Shown here piece after piece: positions 1 through 8,662 of a stretch of DNA of 37,307 nt. This stretch comes from Moraxellaceae bacterium (GTDB lineage Bacteria > Pseudomonadota > Gammaproteobacteria > Pseudomonadales > Moraxellaceae), in the NCBI GenBank assembly GCA_024234595.1, contig JACKNZ010000023.1, positions 1 to 37,307 on the forward strand, given 5' to 3'. Within the stretch, counting starts at the first letter, position 1; the number at the start of each line of letters is the position of its first letter. Both the position numbers and the translations under genes were made by a program. The notes beneath the pieces were generated by a model. It made no database searches and had not been told where the DNA came from. It saw nothing but the letters and a program-made list of their open reading frames with translations.

Positions 1-169
1 TACCGTAGAGGCTGGCGAAGACAACGTGATTAGTCGTGTTAAACATCAACTCAAGCAAAATATTACCGAAGTTGTCGCGCTAAACGTAAATCATGATTAT
101 AAACACACCCACGACACGGTAAATACCCGTGAAAGCGTATTTAGTGTCGGCTTAAACTATCGTTTTTAA
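1..169 (+). CDS. DUF481-like outer-membrane protein, C-terminal fragment
   Basis: The reading frame enters from the left edge (codons start at base 2) and ends at TAA 167-169. The visible 55 residues alternate polar and hydrophobic positions, as in outer-membrane beta strands. They finish in VGLNYRF, with the terminal Phe expected as a beta-barrel assembly signal. The stretch from ISRVKHQL to the end resembles the last strands of DUF481 (YdiY-like) proteins, which close on a (V/L)xYRF ending. Start, signal peptide and most of the barrel are outside the window. It converges on the secretion operon, with a repeat hairpin between them. The family call rests on a short segment and is moderate; an outer-membrane barrel of some kind is more certain. 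Confidence 0.6.
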   Translation, partial: TVEAGEDNVISRVKHQLKQNITEVVALNVNHDYKHTHDTVNTRESVFSVGLNYRF

Positions 170-211
170 AAAGCACACTCTCCCTGTGGTCAAAGGTATC
201 TACACAATTTT

Positions 212-241
212 AACCCACCCCTAACCCCTCCGAGGAGGGGA
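212..241. repeat. Dispersed hairpin repeat, family B, copy 1
   Basis: An ACCCACCCCTAA lead is followed by the hairpin CCCCTCC (225-231) / GGAGGGG (234-240). The same plan recurs at 11927-11961, 27016-27080 and 33009-33044. This copy lies between two convergent genes and could end transcription from either side, but no strong T-run follows it. Confidence 0.6.
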
Positions 242-272
242 ATTTCATCTTAGAGAGTAAGGGGACAAGCCC

Positions 273-722
273 TTATCGTCCAAATACCAAACGCACACTT
301 AAGCCCATATTATTTTGTTCAAAATGAACTTCTTGTGCCGTTACCCCTTGTTGCGACAGGCTATTGAGCCAGTTTGCCACTTGAGCAAAATCTGCCCCTT
401 CTAACCACACGCGCACTTGCTCACCATCTGGCTCAAAACGCTTCATGTTAATCCCTAAACCACCTGCACTGGAGCTCACGGTATCTAATACTGACATGCC
501 ATTATTGCCAGCACCACTACTCAACAAGGGAATATTAGCTTGTAACCATGTATAAAGCTGTTTTTCTTGTGCTGCTTGTTGTTGTGCTTTTTCGGCTGCT
601 CGATACAACTTTAAACTCATTAAACCCAGCACTGAGCTTAACACAAAGACACTTAACACAATAACCGCTAGTCGGTCACGGGGACTCAATTTAGACAAAT
701 AATCTTGTATAACACTTGGCAT
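273..722 (-). CDS. gspM: Type II secretion system protein M
   Basis: GspM is a bitopic inner-membrane protein that pairs with GspL in the assembly platform linking the ATPase to the pseudopilus. The 149-residue product starts MPSVIQDYLSKLSPRDR. It has one membrane segment (about residues 20-42, LAVIVLSVFVLSSVLGL), then a coiled linker rich in Ala/Gln and a small periplasmic domain. The first ATG of the open frame is 24 codons upstream inside gspL. I prefer the ATG at 722 because it follows the gspL stop directly and gives the usual short cytoplasmic tail before the membrane segment. It is the last gene of the operon; gspN is absent. Confidence 0.88.
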   Translation of the reverse strand: MPSVIQDYLSKLSPRDRLAVIVLSVFVLSSVLGLMSLKLYRAAEKAQQQAAQEKQLYTWLQANIPLLSSGAGNNGMSVLDTVSSSAGGLGINMKRFEPDGEQVRVWLEGADFAQVANWLNSLSQQGVTAQEVHFEQNNMGLSVRLVFGR

Positions 723-723
723 A

Positions 724-1914
724 TTAGCTACTCTCACTAATGCGTAAACGACCACGGATTCCCGTACCTTCACTATTGGCACTGAGAGTTTCACTTAGCA
801 ATCCTTGATTATTCAGTTGTTGTCTAAGTTGTTCTAAATCGCTCAAGCTCAAGGCACTAACTTCTAACAACAAACCATTATTATCAAAATCTATCCGTTG
901 GGTTTGCCAATTTCCTGTATGTAACACCTCTCCGACACGCGTTGCAATCGACACAAAGCCTTGCCCCGTTTGCTTTTTCTCGGCTAGATGGGTTTCTATT
1001 TGACGACGCAGATTAACAATTCTAGTTTCGTTGGGGAATAATGATTTATACAGGGTTTCGCTTTCTTTTTTACTTGTTTTAATCACACCCTGATAATGCA
1101 CTAAACGAACAGTATCATACACAATTTGAGTTAAAAAACAGATGCCCACAAAAATGGCTGCATATCGCCAATAACCAGACAAAGAGGATTTGGTTTTGAC
1201 GCTAAACTCACCTTTTAAAACATTGAGCGGATGTTTGCTCGTAATTTGGCTAAATTGTTGTGACCATTCAAGGGGCGGCAGATTTTCGACACTCACTTGT
1301 TGTTGTGCCGTTATCCAAGATTGAATATCGCTAGGCACATCACCATACACTTGAATATGACTGGTTGGAAACTCACTCCATGCACTGTCTAATAATGCAA
1401 TAGCGGCATTAGCCTCTAAACGCACCCCCCAATGCTCATTCAAACGTAACCAACAATCGCTATTATCAACCAATAATGACCAACCTTGAGTATTGGATGG
1501 CAACAAAAAAATATCAGGGACAGCACACACCAACTCGCCTGATATATCTTTAAAGGGCTCTATCAGCTCTTTAAGTACAGTGTGTTGAATACCCAACACC
1601 AAGGCTTGCTGTTCGTTAAGCGATTGATAAACGCAATGCAACTGCTCTGGCGAACCTAATATTTGGTCTTCTAACAAATAGCAAATATCTTCCTTGGCTA
1701 ATTGTTTAAGTTGCTGACGAGTGACATTGACTGTAGCCATGACACAACAAGAGGTAGGCAGCAGTAAATGAATTCGCATATTTACTGCTTTGGTAGCCAT
1801 AATAGCTTCCAATTCGTCTTGTGTAAGGGCGCGTGCTTGTAATACGTTGGGACTTGCCAACCACCCCTGCCATAAACCGTTAATTGTCGGAATGCGAATA
1901 TAAAGATTATCCAT
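724..1914 (-). CDS. gspL: Type II secretion system protein L
   Basis: GspL recruits the cytoplasmic ATPase GspE to the inner membrane and pairs with GspM. The 396-residue protein has the expected three parts. A long cytoplasmic actin-like domain covers about residues 1-240. One membrane segment lies around 249-270 (YWRYAAIFVGICFLTQIVYD). A periplasmic ferredoxin-like domain ends the protein. Length is normal for the family. The start is ATG 1914, 13 bases after the gspK stop. The stop falls one base before the gspM start, so L and M are probably translationally coupled. Confidence 0.92.
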   Translation of the reverse strand: MDNLYIRIPTINGLWQGWLASPNVLQARALTQDELEAIMATKAVNMRIHLLLPTSCCVMATVNVTRQQLKQLAKEDICYLLEDQILGSPEQLHCVYQSLNEQQALVLGIQHTVLKELIEPFKDISGELVCAVPDIFLLPSNTQGWSLLVDNSDCWLRLNEHWGVRLEANAAIALLDSAWSEFPTSHIQVYGDVPSDIQSWITAQQQVSVENLPPLEWSQQFSQITSKHPLNVLKGEFSVKTKSSLSGYWRYAAIFVGICFLTQIVYDTVRLVHYQGVIKTSKKESETLYKSLFPNETRIVNLRRQIETHLAEKKQTGQGFVSIATRVGEVLHTGNWQTQRIDFDNNGLLLEVSALSLSDLEQLRQQLNNQGLLSETLSANSEGTGIRGRLRISESS

Positions 1915-1927
1915 CAGTATTATGCTT

Positions 1928-2926
1928 TTAGTTAGGTGTTATTTTGGGCTGATTGATTTGCCATTGCTGGCTCCAATCTCGCGTTATTGTTTGGGCATTC
2001 GCTTCTTCATCAAAAGCAATGACCGATTTTAATACTCTGCGCCGATTATCAATTTCTGACTCGGCTAATACACTAAAAAATTGCGAAGTTACGCCCAATA
2101 ATGGGCTTATTTTTTGTCTATCTTCGCTTGATAGCGTCGCAAAAATCGCTTGTTGCAAAAAATTGTCCACCGAACCATAACCTTCTTTGGGTCGGTTTTG
2201 TACCATATCTTTTGCCATATTTAATGTCAAATTATCTGTTAAAGCAGCAAGCACTGCATCTGGTGCAGTGTTAATGTTTATGGTGGTTGCTTTAGGTAAG
2301 GCACAAACATAGGGGCGCAATTTTGCCACAATTTCAGGCGTATAACCTCTCAGTAATGCCAGCTCAGAGATGGATACAAAAGGATGATTTGCCGCCCGAT
2401 AAGCAGGCTTTAACCGTAAATACCAATCTTCTTCGGCTCCATCGCTATCATAAGGCAAATTATCTTTATCTAACCAATCAATCACAGGAGATGCCAGCAT
2501 AGCTGATATATCTAAACTGACTAATAAGCGTTGATACACAGCCAAAGCAGCCACATTGACCTGACCATCATCTTGCAGCAAATTATTAAGATTAAATCGC
2601 CCTTGCAAATCCTCAACTTGTGCTTGTACAAAACCACCTTCTACTGGAAAAGCAGGAATCTTTTTAGCCCATGTTTCATTAAGCGCATCTTGGGGAATAC
2701 TTTTGTTTTTATCTTTTTCTTTATCATCTTGTAATACTGATTTAGCAAAAGACTCTGCACCCAAGGTGTATAAATAGGCTTGGTCTTGACTAAAAACACT
2801 GCCCGAGCGACGCAATAAATTTTGCTGGCTTTTGACCATCGCCACCGCTAATACCGTTGCCATTGCTACAATCAGCAATACCGTAATCAATGCCACACCT
2901 TGTTGTGTCAGTTTATTGTGTTGCAC
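1928..2926 (-). CDS. gspK: Type II secretion minor pseudopilin K
   Basis: GspK is the large minor pseudopilin thought to cap the pseudopilus tip with GspI and GspJ. The prepilin site is QQG^VALITVLLIVAM. As usual for GspK it lacks the Glu at mature position 5. The large globular domain carries the helix-hairpin-helix-like region typical of GspK (ININTAPDAVLAALTD). The start is uncertain: the frame has no ATG near the leader. Candidates are TTG 2956, TTG 2938 and GTG 2926. I chose GTG 2926 because it gives a normal short leader and only a 14-base overlap with gspJ, but none has a strong ribosome site. Confidence 0.88.
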   Translation of the reverse strand: MQHNKLTQQGVALITVLLIVAMATVLAVAMVKSQQNLLRRSGSVFSQDQAYLYTLGAESFAKSVLQDDKEKDKNKSIPQDALNETWAKKIPAFPVEGGFVQAQVEDLQGRFNLNNLLQDDGQVNVAALAVYQRLLVSLDISAMLASPVIDWLDKDNLPYDSDGAEEDWYLRLKPAYRAANHPFVSISELALLRGYTPEIVAKLRPYVCALPKATTININTAPDAVLAALTDNLTLNMAKDMVQNRPKEGYGSVDNFLQQAIFATLSSEDRQKISPLLGVTSQFFSVLAESEIDNRRRVLKSVIAFDEEANAQTITRDWSQQWQINQPKITPN

Positions 2927-3542
2927 TTTTTTGCTCAATGTGTTGTGGCAAAGCAAAAATACGCGTTAATTCTCCCCAAGGTTTAACATCCACCATGATT
3001 TCGACACTACGCGGTAATTCTTGCTTGGTTTTGTCATCAACCTGTCCCAAGCTCACAGGCCACTCTAAGTTAGTACCACCATTTTGATTATGTACTTTTA
3101 ATACTATCTTTTGTACTTGCTTTAATAGCACAGTTTGTTGTGGGGTAACGCCTCTATCTCTATCAAGCTGTTGCCATGCACTACGCACTAACTCGCCTTT
3201 GTTATTGACTTCGTAACTCACACGCTGCAAATCACTGCGTACTTGTTTAAGCGGATTAGGCACACCGACTCTTGTGACTTCCAAAACATTATTTTTTAAC
3301 ACCAGCGCAGCCACCGCATCGCCATATTGGTCACGGATTGGTCGCGCCACAGCTTGCGATAAATCACGATTCATGACAATAAAACTACGTTGTAATTGTA
3401 TCAGTGCAGCATCATGTGCTTTGGCAGTGTCGCGCACACTAATCGTACTCGCTAATAAACGATAACTACCCACCCCTAATAATGCAAAAATAGCCACCGC
3501 CACCAGTAACTCTAACAAAGTAAAACCACGAGCAGCCTGCAT
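2913..3542 (-). CDS. gspJ: Type II secretion minor pseudopilin J
   Basis: GspJ is a minor pseudopilin of the GspI-J-K tip complex that starts pseudopilus assembly. The product is 209 residues. It starts MQAARG^FTLLELLVAVAIF, a classic prepilin peptidase site with Glu5, followed by the hydrophobic N-terminal helix and a beta-rich globular domain. An ATG 13 codons upstream lies inside gspI. The ATG at 3542 is preferred because it gives a 6-residue leader like its paralogues and has GGAG upstream in the minus-strand text. It starts 7 bases after the gspI stop and overlaps the start of gspK. Confidence 0.9.
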   Translation of the reverse strand: MQAARGFTLLELLVAVAIFALLGVGSYRLLASTISVRDTAKAHDAALIQLQRSFIVMNRDLSQAVARPIRDQYGDAVAALVLKNNVLEVTRVGVPNPLKQVRSDLQRVSYEVNNKGELVRSAWQQLDRDRGVTPQQTVLLKQVQKIVLKVHNQNGGTNLEWPVSLGQVDDKTKQELPRSVEIMVDVKPWGELTRIFALPQHIEQKSATQ

Positions 3543-3549
3543 AATGACT

Positions 3550-3948
3550 TTACTCCGCACTTGCGCCCATAGGACGTTCAATAAAACCCGTTAAAAACGT
3601 TAGTTCTTGCATCTCATCGGTAAAATCTTTGGGAGCAATACCGACACTGACATCGACACGACGCACACGACTAACAGGTGTCGATTGTGTTTTCATAATC
3701 ACTTTCCAGTCCCGATTTGCCATGCTAACCTTACCTGTTTGCTCGCCAATGTTTGGCCAATCTTGACCCGTTTGCATTTCGGTCAACATATTCAAGGCCA
3801 CCCAGTGGGCAAAGGTTTTTTCTTCTAAGGTTTGACTCATGCGTAATTGCGACTCGCTAACACGCATCAGGGCAATTGCCGCAACCGAAAACACGGCTAA
3901 AGCCACCAGCACTTCTAATAAAGTAAAGCCTTTAACGTTATTTTTCAT
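3550..3948 (-). CDS. gspI: Type II secretion minor pseudopilin I
   Basis: GspI is the minor pseudopilin that nucleates the I-J-K tip complex. The 132-residue product has leader MKNNVKG and the mature start FTLLEVLVALAVFSVAA with Glu5. A short globular domain follows (ALNMLTEMQTG, then WKVIMKTQSTPV). Length matches the family. Its ATG lies within the last codons of gspH (11-base overlap), so translation is probably coupled. Confidence 0.9.
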   Translation of the reverse strand: MKNNVKGFTLLEVLVALAVFSVAAIALMRVSESQLRMSQTLEEKTFAHWVALNMLTEMQTGQDWPNIGEQTGKVSMANRDWKVIMKTQSTPVSRVRRVDVSVGIAPKDFTDEMQELTFLTGFIERPMGASAE

Positions 3949-4483
3949 TGCTTTGTTCGTCAGGGTTGAGCGTCACTGTGCCTAAGTCATCAACAACAAT
4001 TTTTTGTTGACTACCATCTTCACTAACCAGCTCCAAGACCACCGAGGAGCTTTCTCCACTCGACAAAAATAATACTTGCGGTGTCAGGGCTTGCTGTGTG
4101 TCTTTAGGGTCTTTGTCTAAAGCCATGACTTTTTGAGTATCGTCTTTGGCCAAATGCAGACTCACAACAGGAGCTAATTCATGTTGTGCAAATGCCACTT
4201 CGTTGCTCACCAGCCATTTTTGCTCATCTTCATCCAGTGTCAAAAAATAATAACTTTTTTCGTCAAATAATAAGCCAATTTGCTGATTATTATTAACCGC
4301 TTCTTCACTCGCCAAACTTAGCGCATCGGCCAAACGCTCGGCTTCATTAGCAACCACTCTAGAGGCATCATTAGGGCTTGCTGCCAACAACACAATGCCA
4401 CTCACCACACCAATCAACAACACCACCAGTAATACCTCAATTAAGGTAAAACCTTGTTGTGTTGATGTGCTATTTCTTTTCAT
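3938..4483 (-). CDS. gspH: Type II secretion minor pseudopilin H
   Basis: GspH is a minor pseudopilin linking the GspG shaft to the tip. The 181-residue product has leader MKRNSTSTQQG and mature start FTLIEVLLVVLLIGVVSG with Glu5, then a beta-sandwich-like domain (LADALSLASEEAVNNNQQIGL is typical of GspH/FimT). Two ATGs lie six bases apart (4489 and 4483). The second is chosen because the minus strand reads TAGGA six bases before it, while the same TAGGA touches the first ATG. Confidence 0.88.
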   Translation of the reverse strand: MKRNSTSTQQGFTLIEVLLVVLLIGVVSGIVLLAASPNDASRVVANEAERLADALSLASEEAVNNNQQIGLLFDEKSYYFLTLDEDEQKWLVSNEVAFAQHELAPVVSLHLAKDDTQKVMALDKDPKDTQQALTPQVLFLSSGESSSVVLELVSEDGSQQKIVVDDLGTVTLNPDEQSNEK

Positions 4484-4498
4484 CAGCATTCCTAGTGC

Positions 4499-4915
4499 TT
4501 ATTTATGATAAATATCAGCGTTATCGCCTTCGCCACCTTCTTGGCCATCAGACGCAAAAGAATACAACTCATAAGGTTTGCCATTAGCCCCCGGTGACAC
4601 ATATTGAATGGGGTTATCCCACGGGTCATTGGGAATACTTTTTAAATATCCGCCTTGAGGAAAAACTTTGGCCGATGCTGGTTTGTTTACTAAGGCTTCT
4701 AACCCCTCTTGTGTAGTGGGGTATTTGTGATTATCTAAACGATACATTTCGAGAGCATTAGCCACATTAGAAAGACTGGTTGCCGCCAAAGTACGACGGG
4801 CTTGCTCGTCTTTGCCAATCACATTTGGCACAATAACAGCCGCCAAAATACCCAAAATAACCACAACCACCATCACTTCGATTAAAGTAAAACCTTGTTG
4901 TACTCGATTTTTCAT
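4499..4915 (-). CDS. gspG: Type II secretion major pseudopilin G
   Basis: GspG polymerises into the periplasmic pseudopilus that pushes substrates through the secretin. The 138-residue product has leader MKNRVQQG and mature start FTLIEVMVVVVILGILAAVI with Glu5. The C-terminal region (DNHKYPTTQEGLEALV and later NPIQYVSPGANG) is the calcium-binding major-pseudopilin signature. It sits between gspF and gspH, as in most type II operons. Confidence 0.96.
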   Translation of the reverse strand: MKNRVQQGFTLIEVMVVVVILGILAAVIVPNVIGKDEQARRTLAATSLSNVANALEMYRLDNHKYPTTQEGLEALVNKPASAKVFPQGGYLKSIPNDPWDNPIQYVSPGANGKPYELYSFASDGQEGGEGDNADIYHK

Positions 4916-4930
4916 TGTTAACCTCTATTG

Positions 4931-6151
4931 TTAATGCACTAAATTATTCATACTCACAATCGGCAACATAATTGCCAACACAATAATTAACACCACCCCT
5001 GCCATCACCAACAACATCAAGGGTTCAAATAAACCAACCATCGTAGTAATTAAAGACGACAATTCTCGGTCTTGCATTTGTGCCGAACGTGCCAACATTT
5101 CGTCAAGCTCGCCACCAGCCTCACCGCTACGCAACATTTGTATCATCATGGGTGGAAAATAACGGCTTTTTTCGAGCGAGTGGCTCATATTACCGCCTTC
5201 GGTGACTTTAAGTGCGGTGTCTAAAATAGCATCTCGAATGTGCCAATTACTGGCAACGGCAGCAGCAATATACAAGGCTTCCACCAAAGGTACGCCACTT
5301 TTGCTTAAAATACTCAAGGTACTGGCAAAACGTGCGGCATTGGCACCTTTAACGATACGTCTTACCAAAGGCACTTTTAGCACAAAGGCATCAAAAGCAT
5401 AACGGCCTTTTTCGGTTTTGAGCGATTTACTAAACAACCAACCAGCTACGCCTAAACCAATAATTATCACAGGCGCAAAACTTTTAACGCCATTACTGGT
5501 GGCAATTAAGGCTCGGGTTAAAAAGGGTAATTGCTGATGCGAATTAGTAAACACTTTAACAATATCAGGCACAACATAAGTCAACAAACCCACCACAATC
5601 GCCAAGGCTAATGTTGTGAGAATGATGGGATAAATCATGGCCCCCTGAATTTGCTTTTGAGTGGCAAAACGATTTTCGGTGTAGTCGGCCAGTTGTTGCA
5701 ATACTAAATCTAAATGCCCCGATTTTTCACCTGCCGCCACCGTTGCCCGATACAAGTCTGGAAACGCTTTGGGAAAAGCCGCAAAACTTTGTGCCAAAGG
5801 ATACCCTTCTAACACTTTGCCACGCACTGCCAATAACAAACTTTGCACTTGCGGTTTTTCGCTTTGTTTAGCGACCGCTTTGAGCGTTTCTTCTAAAGGA
5901 ATGCCCGCTTGAATCAGAGTCGCTAATTGACGAGTGACTAAGGCCAACTCATACGCGGTTAAGCCTTTGTTACTTTGCCAAAACGAGGTTTTTTCGGTGT
6001 TACTTTGCTCGCTTGAGGCTGCCTCAACCGAGGTTGGAAACCAGCCTTTGTCGCGTAATTGCTGACGAATTTGACGCGCACTGTCACCTTCTAACACGCC
6101 CTTTTGTTTTTTGCCTTGAGCATCAACGGCAATATAATCAAAGGCTGGCAT
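4931..6151 (-). CDS. gspF: Type II secretion inner-membrane platform protein F
   Basis: GspF is the polytopic inner-membrane core of the secretion platform, next to the GspE ATPase. The 406-residue protein has two repeated cytoplasmic T2SSF domains (about residues 70-190 and 270-390). Membrane segments lie near 170-195 (IYPIILTTLALAIVVGLLTYV), 220-240 and 375-400 (LMLLVMAGVVLIIVLAIMLPI). The N-terminus MPAFDYIAVDAQGKKQKG is characteristic. Start ATG 6151 is two bases after the gspE stop. Confidence 0.95.
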   Translation of the reverse strand: MPAFDYIAVDAQGKKQKGVLEGDSARQIRQQLRDKGWFPTSVEAASSEQSNTEKTSFWQSNKGLTAYELALVTRQLATLIQAGIPLEETLKAVAKQSEKPQVQSLLLAVRGKVLEGYPLAQSFAAFPKAFPDLYRATVAAGEKSGHLDLVLQQLADYTENRFATQKQIQGAMIYPIILTTLALAIVVGLLTYVVPDIVKVFTNSHQQLPFLTRALIATSNGVKSFAPVIIIGLGVAGWLFSKSLKTEKGRYAFDAFVLKVPLVRRIVKGANAARFASTLSILSKSGVPLVEALYIAAAVASNWHIRDAILDTALKVTEGGNMSHSLEKSRYFPPMMIQMLRSGEAGGELDEMLARSAQMQDRELSSLITTMVGLFEPLMLLVMAGVVLIIVLAIMLPIVSMNNLVH

Positions 6152-6153
6152 GC

Positions 6154-7632
6154 TTAACCCTCACGCGTGGCGCGAACCACTTCTTCAAGAGTAGTCACCC
6201 CTTTGAGCACCTTACGAATGCCATCAGCACGAATACTACTGCTCATGGTACGTGCGTGCGCCTCTAATTCGTGTTCGCCAGCATGACTGTGAATCAAGCG
6301 GCGCATAGTGTCATCTATCACCACTAATTCATAAATACCTATACGACCACGATAGCCGCTAAAGTTACATTTATCACAACCCACTGGGCGATAAATTGTA
6401 GGCGCGTATTGATGAGAGACGCCTAACAAATCACATTCGCCCTCGTCAGCTGGAAAGCCCTGACGACAACTGACACACAATACTCTCACTAAACGCTGCG
6501 CGACCACACCCAATAATGACGAAGCCAACAAAAATGGCTCAATGCCCATATCTTGTAAACGTGTGACCGCACCCACAGCGGTATTGGTATGAAGAGTAGA
6601 TAATACTAAGTGACCTGTTAATGAGGCTTGTACCGCTATTTCGGCGGTTTCCATATCCCGAATTTCACCCACCATCACCACATCGGGGTCTTGGCGTAAC
6701 ATAGCGCGCAAACCACGCGCAAAGGTCATATCGACTTTGGTATTGACTTGGGTTTGACCAATGCCTTCGAGCTGATATTCAATCGGGTCTTCAACGGTTA
6801 AAATATTGCGAGAATTATCATTAAGTTCCGTTAAAGAAGCATATAAAGTAGTCGTTTTACCTGAGCCTGTTGGCCCAGTCACCAACATAATGCCATGTGG
6901 CTTGTGAATCAATTCGCGCAAACGTTGATGGTCTGTTGCTTGCAAGCCTAAATGACCAATATCCAAACGTCCTGCTTGTTTATCAAGCAAACGCATCACC
7001 ACCCGCTCGCCATGATTGGCAGGCAAGGTTGATACCCGCACATCGACTTCGCGACCTGCCAAACGTAAAGAAATACGACCATCTTGCGGAATACGTTTTT
7101 CGGCAATATCGAGTTTTGCCATTACTTTAATACGAGAAACTAATAATGGCGCAAGCTCACGGCGTGGTTGCACAATCTCGCGTAGCATACCGTCAACACG
7201 CATCCGCACCGATAAACGCTTTTCAAAGGCTTCAATATGAATATCTGAGGCACTTAAACGAATGGCTTCGCTCAGCAAAGCATTGATAAGACGAATAATG
7301 GGCGCATCGTCTTCTTGCTCCATTAAGTCTTCGGTTTCTGGTACAGACTCGGCCAAACTTTCTAAATCAGGATGATCTTCTAAGCCATCTACCGCCTGTT
7401 GTGATTCGCCACCATCGCCTTGATACGATTGCGCCAAGCGTTGATTAAACTCTGTAGCGGCTAATGACTGCTCGACAGTCAATGACCCTAATACGCGGCG
7501 TACTTCCATTAAAGCAGAAAGTTTGACATCTTCTCGCAGTAACAAACGCAGCTCTTGCGTTTCTGCTTGTTTGACAAGTAATACGCCATGACGTTTGGCA
7601 AAGCTATACGCTAATTGACCCTGACGGGACAT
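6154..7632 (-). CDS. gspE: Type II secretion ATPase E
   Basis: GspE is the cytoplasmic hexameric ATPase that powers pseudopilus assembly. The 492-residue protein has an N2-type domain, then the ATPase core: Walker A GPTGSGKTTT, Asp box region, Walker B LRQDPDVVMVGEIRD, and His box LSTLHTNTAVGAVTRL. A zinc-binding four-cysteine insert follows (CVSC ... CDKC), as in true GspE proteins. It is the first gene of the operon. No convincing sigma-70 promoter is visible in the 233 bases upstream that it shares with the divergent gene at 7866. Confidence 0.95.
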   Translation of the reverse strand: MSRQGQLAYSFAKRHGVLLVKQAETQELRLLLREDVKLSALMEVRRVLGSLTVEQSLAATEFNQRLAQSYQGDGGESQQAVDGLEDHPDLESLAESVPETEDLMEQEDDAPIIRLINALLSEAIRLSASDIHIEAFEKRLSVRMRVDGMLREIVQPRRELAPLLVSRIKVMAKLDIAEKRIPQDGRISLRLAGREVDVRVSTLPANHGERVVMRLLDKQAGRLDIGHLGLQATDHQRLRELIHKPHGIMLVTGPTGSGKTTTLYASLTELNDNSRNILTVEDPIEYQLEGIGQTQVNTKVDMTFARGLRAMLRQDPDVVMVGEIRDMETAEIAVQASLTGHLVLSTLHTNTAVGAVTRLQDMGIEPFLLASSLLGVVAQRLVRVLCVSCRQGFPADEGECDLLGVSHQYAPTIYRPVGCDKCNFSGYRGRIGIYELVVIDDTMRRLIHSHAGEHELEAHARTMSSSIRADGIRKVLKGVTTLEEVVRATREG

Positions 7633-7865
7633 AATTGCTTTCTCTATTTTAGGGAATTAGGTTGTTGATATAAACCATAATTCCAAGGTTTTTATACTAC
7701 AAACTTGTTTTACTACGCTAAGTTGATGTATTTACACTATCTATCGCACAAGTTATCATTTTTTGGCAAGTCTAATAGATACCATGCGTTGACTCAATCT
7801 ACTCAGCATAGCTTTTTGTTTATTTCTTTTAACTGTAACAACCATCTTTTTGGAATAAGCTCAAC

Positions 7866-8657
7866 ATGACACAGCAAACATGGTGGGGTGAGATTGATTT
7901 TGACCTCAATGAGAGCAAAGCATGGTATTTAGGCGGTTTAAGCCTGCATATTCAACGTGCTGCTCAAGAATGGCAAATTAGCCACCACCGTCCTCGTATT
8001 CAACAAGAAAATGACCACAGTTGGCGGCAGCTGGCCGATAATGAATCTAGTTTATTGGCCACACCCAACACCGTTGTACAACGCCATACCTTTAATAAAA
8101 CCACTGCACGTATTCGCCTTAAACCACAACTGGCTGATTTATCTGTTGTTATTCAACCGATTACTGCTTTGTTTGTTGCGCCCCATCAACAAACAACCTT
8201 GTTTGTGAGTACACCTGTTTGGCTAAATGTAATGACTGAGAATGACTGTTTATTATTAGATACCGCTATTATTAGACCGTCGGATACTTGGTTTGGCAGC
8301 AATACTATTCAGGGAGAGTTGTGTTATGCCACTAAGGTATTGGCACGGCTTGACCTTGAGCAGTTACCAATTCGCCCTTTTAGAGCCGTTACACCGATTC
8401 ATATTATCAATCATCAGGCCAAAAGTTTGCCGATTGAACGCATTAACATTCCTGTGACTTTGTTATCGTTGTATGTTGCCGAAGATGGGCGATTGTGGAC
8501 TCCGACATTAGAGGTTGAACAACCTAATAATAGTCGTACGCCTAAGGTAACAATTAGCAAGTATTTTCATGCACGCGCTAATAATGTGACTTTGTTAAAT
8601 AAAGCTCGACATGAAGATGAAAATATTACCCATTTATTTGAACATTTTTTTAGTTAA
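7866..8657 (+). CDS. Conserved protein of unknown function paired with MscS
   Basis: A 263-residue protein I do not firmly recognise. It has no signal peptide or membrane segment. It is rich in beta-prone segments (PITALFVAPHQQTTLFVSTPVWLNV; INIPVTLLSLYVAEDGRLWTP) and Trp-rich at the N-terminus. The length and the position five bases before an mscS gene recall DUF432 proteins encoded next to mechanosensitive channels, but this is memory, not a search. The start is ATG 7866 with TTGGAAT upstream. It probably forms an operon with the channel and may modulate it. Confidence 0.7.
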   Translation: MTQQTWWGEIDFDLNESKAWYLGGLSLHIQRAAQEWQISHHRPRIQQENDHSWRQLADNESSLLATPNTVVQRHTFNKTTARIRLKPQLADLSVVIQPITALFVAPHQQTTLFVSTPVWLNVMTENDCLLLDTAIIRPSDTWFGSNTIQGELCYATKVLARLDLEQLPIRPFRAVTPIHIINHQAKSLPIERINIPVTLLSLYVAEDGRLWTPTLEVEQPNNSRTPKVTISKYFHARANNVTLLNKARHEDENITHLFEHFFS

Positions 8658-8662
8658 TAACC

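Noticed and set aside
1953..2734. Plus-strand open frames opposite gspK
   Set aside because: They are antisense shadows of a clear pseudopilin gene, with no ribosome site or family features.
7633..7865. Promoters between gspE and the gene at 7866
   Set aside because: TTGACT at 7789 and TTGCCA on the other strand have no -10 box at a normal distance, so I did not call either.
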